A stretch of DNA of 32,890 bases, taken from NCBI GenBank assembly GCA_001829455.1, contig MIBH01000010.1, positions 1-32,890 of the forward strand. The letters run 5' to 3'. The position numbers and the translations under genes were made by a program. The stretch is from Spirochaetes bacterium RBG_13_51_14. Its GTDB lineage: Bacteria; Spirochaetota; UBA4802; UBA5550. The stretch's first letter is position 1. Each line of letters starts with the position of its first letter. Shown here piece by piece: positions 28,627 through 32,890 of this stretch. Under the pieces are notes generated by a model. That model was given only the letters and a program-made list of their open reading frames with translations. It did not search any database and was not told where the DNA came from.

Positions 28627-28989
28627 ATGAAGTACGTAGACCAGATCCATGATTATAAGGGACAGTGGGACGTTCCATCGCGCTGCGGTCTGAAAATCGT
28701 CAGGAAACATGACCGCGATATCGTGATCGCGACCGAGCTCTTCGAGGAAAATCCAGGCACGAGCATAACCAATGTCAGTGCGCAGCTTGCAGCGGATATC
28801 GTCCATACATACGGCCTGGACCCGGGCAGACTCCTGTTCATCGAACACTGTTCGGACCGGGGCTCGCGGCTGGAACACTTTCGCGAGTCCTTTGATATCG
28901 TGCACCTGAAGTGGGACGGAACACGGTTCGGTGATCCCGACTGGGAGAGCATAAGTCGGGAGCGTGTCGACGAGATGATACGCGATTGA
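28627..28989 (+). CDS. small protein of unknown function
   Basis: MKYVDQIHDYKGQWDVPSRCGLKIV...; codon-like, directly follows the rSAM gene. Confidence 0.6.
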   Translation: MKYVDQIHDYKGQWDVPSRCGLKIVRKHDRDIVIATELFEENPGTSITNVSAQLAADIVHTYGLDPGRLLFIEHCSDRGSRLEHFRESFDIVHLKWDGTRFGDPDWESISRERVDEMIRD

Positions 28990-29046
28990 TCCGGGAGAGA
29001 CGGTAGTCCGTTCGGGACGATCGGCGCTTCAGGGGGAACTCGCGAT

Positions 29047-30069
29047 TTAGTATTGCGGCCGGGCCGGTTTGACAGCCAATTTCTTCCCGAGAACGAGCTG
29101 CCACGCCGGGTCCGAAAGCTGAAGAACGCTCAATTCCCTGAAACCGGCCTGTGAAAGCCAGTCGAAGTATTCCCCGCGAGAGTAGATGTCCCCCCGTGTG
29201 CTCTGCGTGACCATGTGCAGCGCAAGGGTTGCCCCGCGGTAGCTCTCGCCGCGGAGGTTATCGAAGACCGCTATCAACCCCCCCTCGTTCAGGTGATCAT
29301 GGCACCTCAACATGATGGCCGCGTTATCCTCGGGAGACTGGCCGTGGCAGATGTTCCCGAGAAAGGCGATATCGTAGCTCCCGGTTGGGAGCGCCGTGGT
29401 CGCGTCGCCGGTCTGTATGTCGATTTCCGGAACCAGCGACAGTTTTTGCCTTGTGACAGCGATCGATTCGGGCAGATCGTACACGATCGTCCGGACCCCC
29501 CGCCGGGCGAATTCCATCGCGATGGTTCCCGGCGCGCCGCCGATGTCGGCCGCAGTGCCGGCATGGGGGCACTGCTTCAGGCAGGCATCGACGATCTCCG
29601 GCGCGATCTTTTTTTTCCACGGGGAATCCATTCCCATGATGAAATCGTACATGGAAATGCCGGCGAAGCTTGATTCGTCAGGCTTTCCGTTTTTCAGCAC
29701 GTACGGGAGCGATCGCCAGGGGTTGATGAGGTACAACAAAAAATTCCAGAAATGGCCCTCGTAGCCGGCTCCTTCGACATCAACGAGGCTGCGGGCCGTG
29801 TCTCCGGTGACGGAGTATACGCCGTCGGATGCAGTGCAGTAGCCCATTTCAACCAGGGCTTCGAGGAGCACGCCGGTGACCCTCCGATCGAAGCCCATCC
29901 GCCGCGCGAGTCCGTGGGCCGTATCGGGCTGGCGGTTGAGCTCGGCGAACAGGCCGAGCCGGTGGGCGGCGCCCACGAAGATGGTCTCCTCAACGGCGTG
30001 CTGCAGATCCCGAACGTGCACGAGTATTTCCCTCCGGCGTTCCGCAATAATGATCGGCACAGGCACCAT
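29047..30069 (-). CDS. SAM-dependent O-methyltransferase (acetylserotonin/CrtF-like)
   Basis: Dimerization-like N-terminus (VGAAHRLGLFAELNRQPDTAHGLARRMGFDRRVTGVLLEALVEMGY), AADIGGAPGTIAMEFARRG, YDIAFLGNICHG. Confidence 0.88.
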   Translation of the reverse strand: MVPVPIIIAERRREILVHVRDLQHAVEETIFVGAAHRLGLFAELNRQPDTAHGLARRMGFDRRVTGVLLEALVEMGYCTASDGVYSVTGDTARSLVDVEGAGYEGHFWNFLLYLINPWRSLPYVLKNGKPDESSFAGISMYDFIMGMDSPWKKKIAPEIVDACLKQCPHAGTAADIGGAPGTIAMEFARRGVRTIVYDLPESIAVTRQKLSLVPEIDIQTGDATTALPTGSYDIAFLGNICHGQSPEDNAAIMLRCHDHLNEGGLIAVFDNLRGESYRGATLALHMVTQSTRGDIYSRGEYFDWLSQAGFRELSVLQLSDPAWQLVLGKKLAVKPARPQY

Positions 30070-30122
30070 AGGAACAATCGGATCTATCCAGAGTCAATAA
30101 CTTTATCCGGGGCGCAGAGCGG

Positions 30123-32890
30123 TCAATCAGCGGATTCCGGCCAGTTCCCCCCGAATGCCGCGTTGCATTTCCGGCAGGCGAGATTCAGTCCCCTGATCAG
30201 ATGCTCGCGCAAATCCCCGGCAGAGGGGATCGTCCAGTCCACGAGCTTCGATTCGACCCCGTCATTCTTCGCGCGCGCCTTCTCGATATATGTTTCCGCA
30301 AAGCTGTTCCTCAGTTGTTCGGCTCTTTCAGTTTCGGCTCTGTCCAGGAGCCGCTCGTATTTCTTGCCGAAGAGGAGATCAAAGGCCGCGTCGATGCCGA
30401 TAACCGCCATGATGGCGGTTTCAAGGGCCAGGTACACGATGCCGGGACGAAGAAATTTATTGAATGCGTGAATGAGGCGCCCGCCGTAGTTCTGATTGAG
30501 GACCACGCTCACCACCGGAATGGTGCCGAGGATGTTCACGTCAAGCGACTCGGCGCCGATGGCCTGGATGCGGTGTCGCTCCTGCTGGGAACCGGGCACG
30601 AAGCCTGACGAGTTGGAAAGCATCACAAGCGGAATCCGGTTCCGGTTCAGGAATTCGGTAAAGACACGGAATTTCTCCGTGCCGAAGGCGTCGGCGCCGC
30701 CTCCCGAGAGAAGCGGCTGGTCCGCGATGACGCCCACGCTGCGGCCCGCCAGACCGGCGAGCCCGGTGATAAGATTCGGGCCGGTAATGGGATTGTTCAT
30801 GCTCCGGTAGAACTCCAGGAAGGAGCCGGTGTCGAACGCGTTCAGTATCACCGACTCGACAATATCATACGGTTCGGCGGCGTCAGCCGGTATCGCCGGG
30901 GGGAGGGCGGGGGCGTTGAATGGGACCGGGGTGTCGAGCGGGTCTATCATGGCGATGATCTGGAGGGCAAGATCAAACGCCGTATCGATTGAACCAGCCA
31001 GGAACGTTGCGTTTTTTTCCGCGAAAGCGGAATCCGCTGCCGACTCCTGTTTGTTCAGTATGTAGATAACGGCGTCCGCGGTGCTGTTCAGGTCGAAGTC
31101 CTTCAACCCCTCGGGATGGGTTATCATGTGCATTTTCACTCCCGATTTTTTCATAATGGTCGTCATGAAATCGAGCCGGGGCCGCATCTGCGCGTTCTCG
31201 TGGTAATCGGGCGTCTGCTGCCATCTCCTGCCGAAAATGAGTATCTGGTGGGAGTCAGTGCGGTGCGCGGTCCGGAGGAGTTCGCGCGCCTTGATGGTGG
31301 CAGCCATGGAGCGGAGACCGGAATTGGTGCGCGGACCCATGATGAGAACGCGCCGGCCGCCTATCTGCGCGAAGCCGCCGACCAACCCTTCCGCCGCATA
31401 GTAGCTCTCCTTGAAGGGCCAGAAGAGTCCGTTGTCGACGTTATTCCGGATGACGGATTCATTGAGTACGATCGAGTCGCTCATTTTGCTCTCGGCGGGG
31501 GCGACTCCCGGAGTCCGCATAATGCGGGGCAGCTGCCGGTTCGAGCAGAAGAGATTCTGGATCAGATAGATGCAATTCAGGAGGTGCAGCTTGTCGCAGG
31601 CGACGATGTCCACAATGCCGGTCCATTTTCCCAGGATCTTCGCGCCGCCGATGTCGTAGTTGGTGATCTCTTCACCGATGACCGTGTGCACCACCTTGGA
31701 CCCGGTGAGCACCCGGTATGATTCTTCCGAATCGAGCAGTATCTGTATGGACGCCTGGCTCGATCCGTACACGTCCAGACCGGCCGATGATCCTATTCCC
31801 ACTGCCGTGAGCTGGAATGAGCGGTGCCGTGCGTCCAGCGTTTCATAAGAGAGGCCGAACTCTTCGTTCAGCTCCCGGAAGAGCTTTCCCAACTCGTCAT
31901 CGGGGGTATGCTCAACATAGCGGCGGAAAGTATCCCCGGTTGTCCGTTCCGTGAGCAGGGCGTTCATCATGAAGCCCTCGGCGCCGCGGTTGAGTGAAAT
32001 GACGCCTTCCATGATATTGGCCCCGGCGCTGTCATTCCACACATAGAGCGGCCAGTCGTTCAGGTATGACAGGTATGCCGCCGCAATGTATTTGAGGCCC
32101 TCCCGGCTCCCGGTGGAGCCGCCGCTCACCCGGAAATCCTTCATGTAGAAGCAGGCCGGCGCGCCGCTGATGGTGCCGCGGTAAATCTTCGCGCCAACGG
32201 GGCGGCTGATAATCTGCAGCTCGCTTGCCGGTTCTACCGGCAATTCGTCAATGGAGGGGATGCGGATCTCCTCCATGGAACCGGGATCAAAGCACGCGTC
32301 AGCCCATATCTCAATGGGCCACTTTCCTGCGTCCAGAAGCCGCTGGTTGGAGATGTTCACGTCTTCTCTGCGGTGGTAGGGATTGTTCCGGTCGATGGGG
32401 AGCAGAAAATCAATAATGACCCGATCGTTTTCCCGATAAAAGAGGATGCTCCGGTTCTGGGCTTTATTCGAAAAGGGAAACCGTATGTCGATAGTGAATA
32501 TTCCGCGGAGCGATGCGCTGTTCTGGAGGCCGTTAATTGATGACGCGCACAGATTCTTGAAAGTATCGTAATCAAGAGCGCTGTCTCCGCCGGCTTCAAT
32601 CATCCCAACGGTTATGCCCCGCACCAAAACCTCTATCCAGCAGTATTCGCATTTCTCGGCCTGCTGGTATATCTCAACGGCCTGTACGGCATCGTTGAAT
32701 ATAGATTTCAGGTGCCCCGGACGCTCCGAACCCGGGTTGAAATCGGCGAAGGAATACACAACATAGGATCGAGCGGCCGAGTCGTCCCGTGGCTCGAGGA
32801 GAAACAGGGGCACGGTCATGATGGGGGAGAAAAGCCATTTTACTCGGTAGTTTTGTTCGAGGAGGGTTATTCGCGCGGAAATGTCCTCGT
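30123..32890 (-). CDS. acyl-CoA carboxylase carboxyltransferase, both CT halves in one chain; partial
   Basis: GGSTGSREGLKYIAAAYLS, NDSAGANIMEGV, GSSAGLDVYGSSQ, VIADQPLLSGGGADAFGTEKFRVFTEFLNRNRIPLVMLSNSSGFVPGSQQE. Reading frame stays open upstream of 32819 to the window edge (EDISARITLLEQNYRVKWLFSPIM). Confidence 0.85.
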   Translation of the reverse strand, partial: EDISARITLLEQNYRVKWLFSPIMTVPLFLLEPRDDSAARSYVVYSFADFNPGSERPGHLKSIFNDAVQAVEIYQQAEKCEYCWIEVLVRGITVGMIEAGGDSALDYDTFKNLCASSINGLQNSASLRGIFTIDIRFPFSNKAQNRSILFYRENDRVIIDFLLPIDRNNPYHRREDVNISNQRLLDAGKWPIEIWADACFDPGSMEEIRIPSIDELPVEPASELQIISRPVGAKIYRGTISGAPACFYMKDFRVSGGSTGSREGLKYIAAAYLSYLNDWPLYVWNDSAGANIMEGVISLNRGAEGFMMNALLTERTTGDTFRRYVEHTPDDELGKLFRELNEEFGLSYETLDARHRSFQLTAVGIGSSAGLDVYGSSQASIQILLDSEESYRVLTGSKVVHTVIGEEITNYDIGGAKILGKWTGIVDIVACDKLHLLNCIYLIQNLFCSNRQLPRIMRTPGVAPAESKMSDSIVLNESVIRNNVDNGLFWPFKESYYAAEGLVGGFAQIGGRRVLIMGPRTNSGLRSMAATIKARELLRTAHRTDSHQILIFGRRWQQTPDYHENAQMRPRLDFMTTIMKKSGVKMHMITHPEGLKDFDLNSTADAVIYILNKQESAADSAFAEKNATFLAGSIDTAFDLALQIIAMIDPLDTPVPFNAPALPPAIPADAAEPYDIVESVILNAFDTGSFLEFYRSMNNPITGPNLITGLAGLAGRSVGVIADQPLLSGGGADAFGTEKFRVFTEFLNRNRIPLVMLSNSSGFVPGSQQERHRIQAIGAESLDVNILGTIPVVSVVLNQNYGGRLIHAFNKFLRPGIVYLALETAIMAVIGIDAAFDLLFGKKYERLLDRAETERAEQLRNSFAETYIEKARAKNDGVESKLVDWTIPSAGDLREHLIRGLNLACRKCNAAFGGNWPESAD

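Noticed and set aside
29752-30471. 239-aa + strand ORF
   Set aside because: Crosses the boundary of two convincing minus-strand genes; no domain signature.
1-32890. CRISPR arrays, tRNA/rRNA genes, transposases or integrases
   Set aside because: None seen while reading both strands; no repeat-spacer periodicity and no recognisable recombinase protein in the ORF track.

Overview
Bacterial chromosomal window read from sequence plus the supplied ORF track; no database searches were run. Four blocks stand out. (A) About 1-10504: a divergent type II fatty-acid/polyketide cluster. It resembles aryl-polyene clusters in having two ACPs, two hotdog dehydratases, FabG, a KS fused to a chain-length-factor-like half, a LolA-like carrier and a DUF3261-like lipoprotein. 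It also carries two tandem radical SAM paralogs, a B12-binding-type radical SAM protein, and a polysaccharide deacetylase-methyltransferase fusion. (B) About 10895-16338: a MoaD/ThiS-like carrier (TTG start), a tungsten-type aldehyde:ferredoxin oxidoreductase, an SCP2-like protein, an iron-type alcohol dehydrogenase, a second SCP2-like protein and a lipoprotein. (C) About 16406-26982: accessory genes. These include a chemoreceptor, a stand-alone Cache protein, an esterase, two beta-barrel proteins, a MarR regulator with two matching palindromic operators, a 2-oxoacid:ferredoxin oxidoreductase locus that looks internally deleted, and a lipase lipoprotein. (D) About 27338-32890: another B12-type radical SAM protein, a small unknown protein, an O-methyltransferase and a large single-chain carboxyltransferase running off the right edge. 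The best candidates for an undescribed system are block A (radical-SAM-rich polyene/lipid cluster) and block B (AOR-ADH-SCP2 module).
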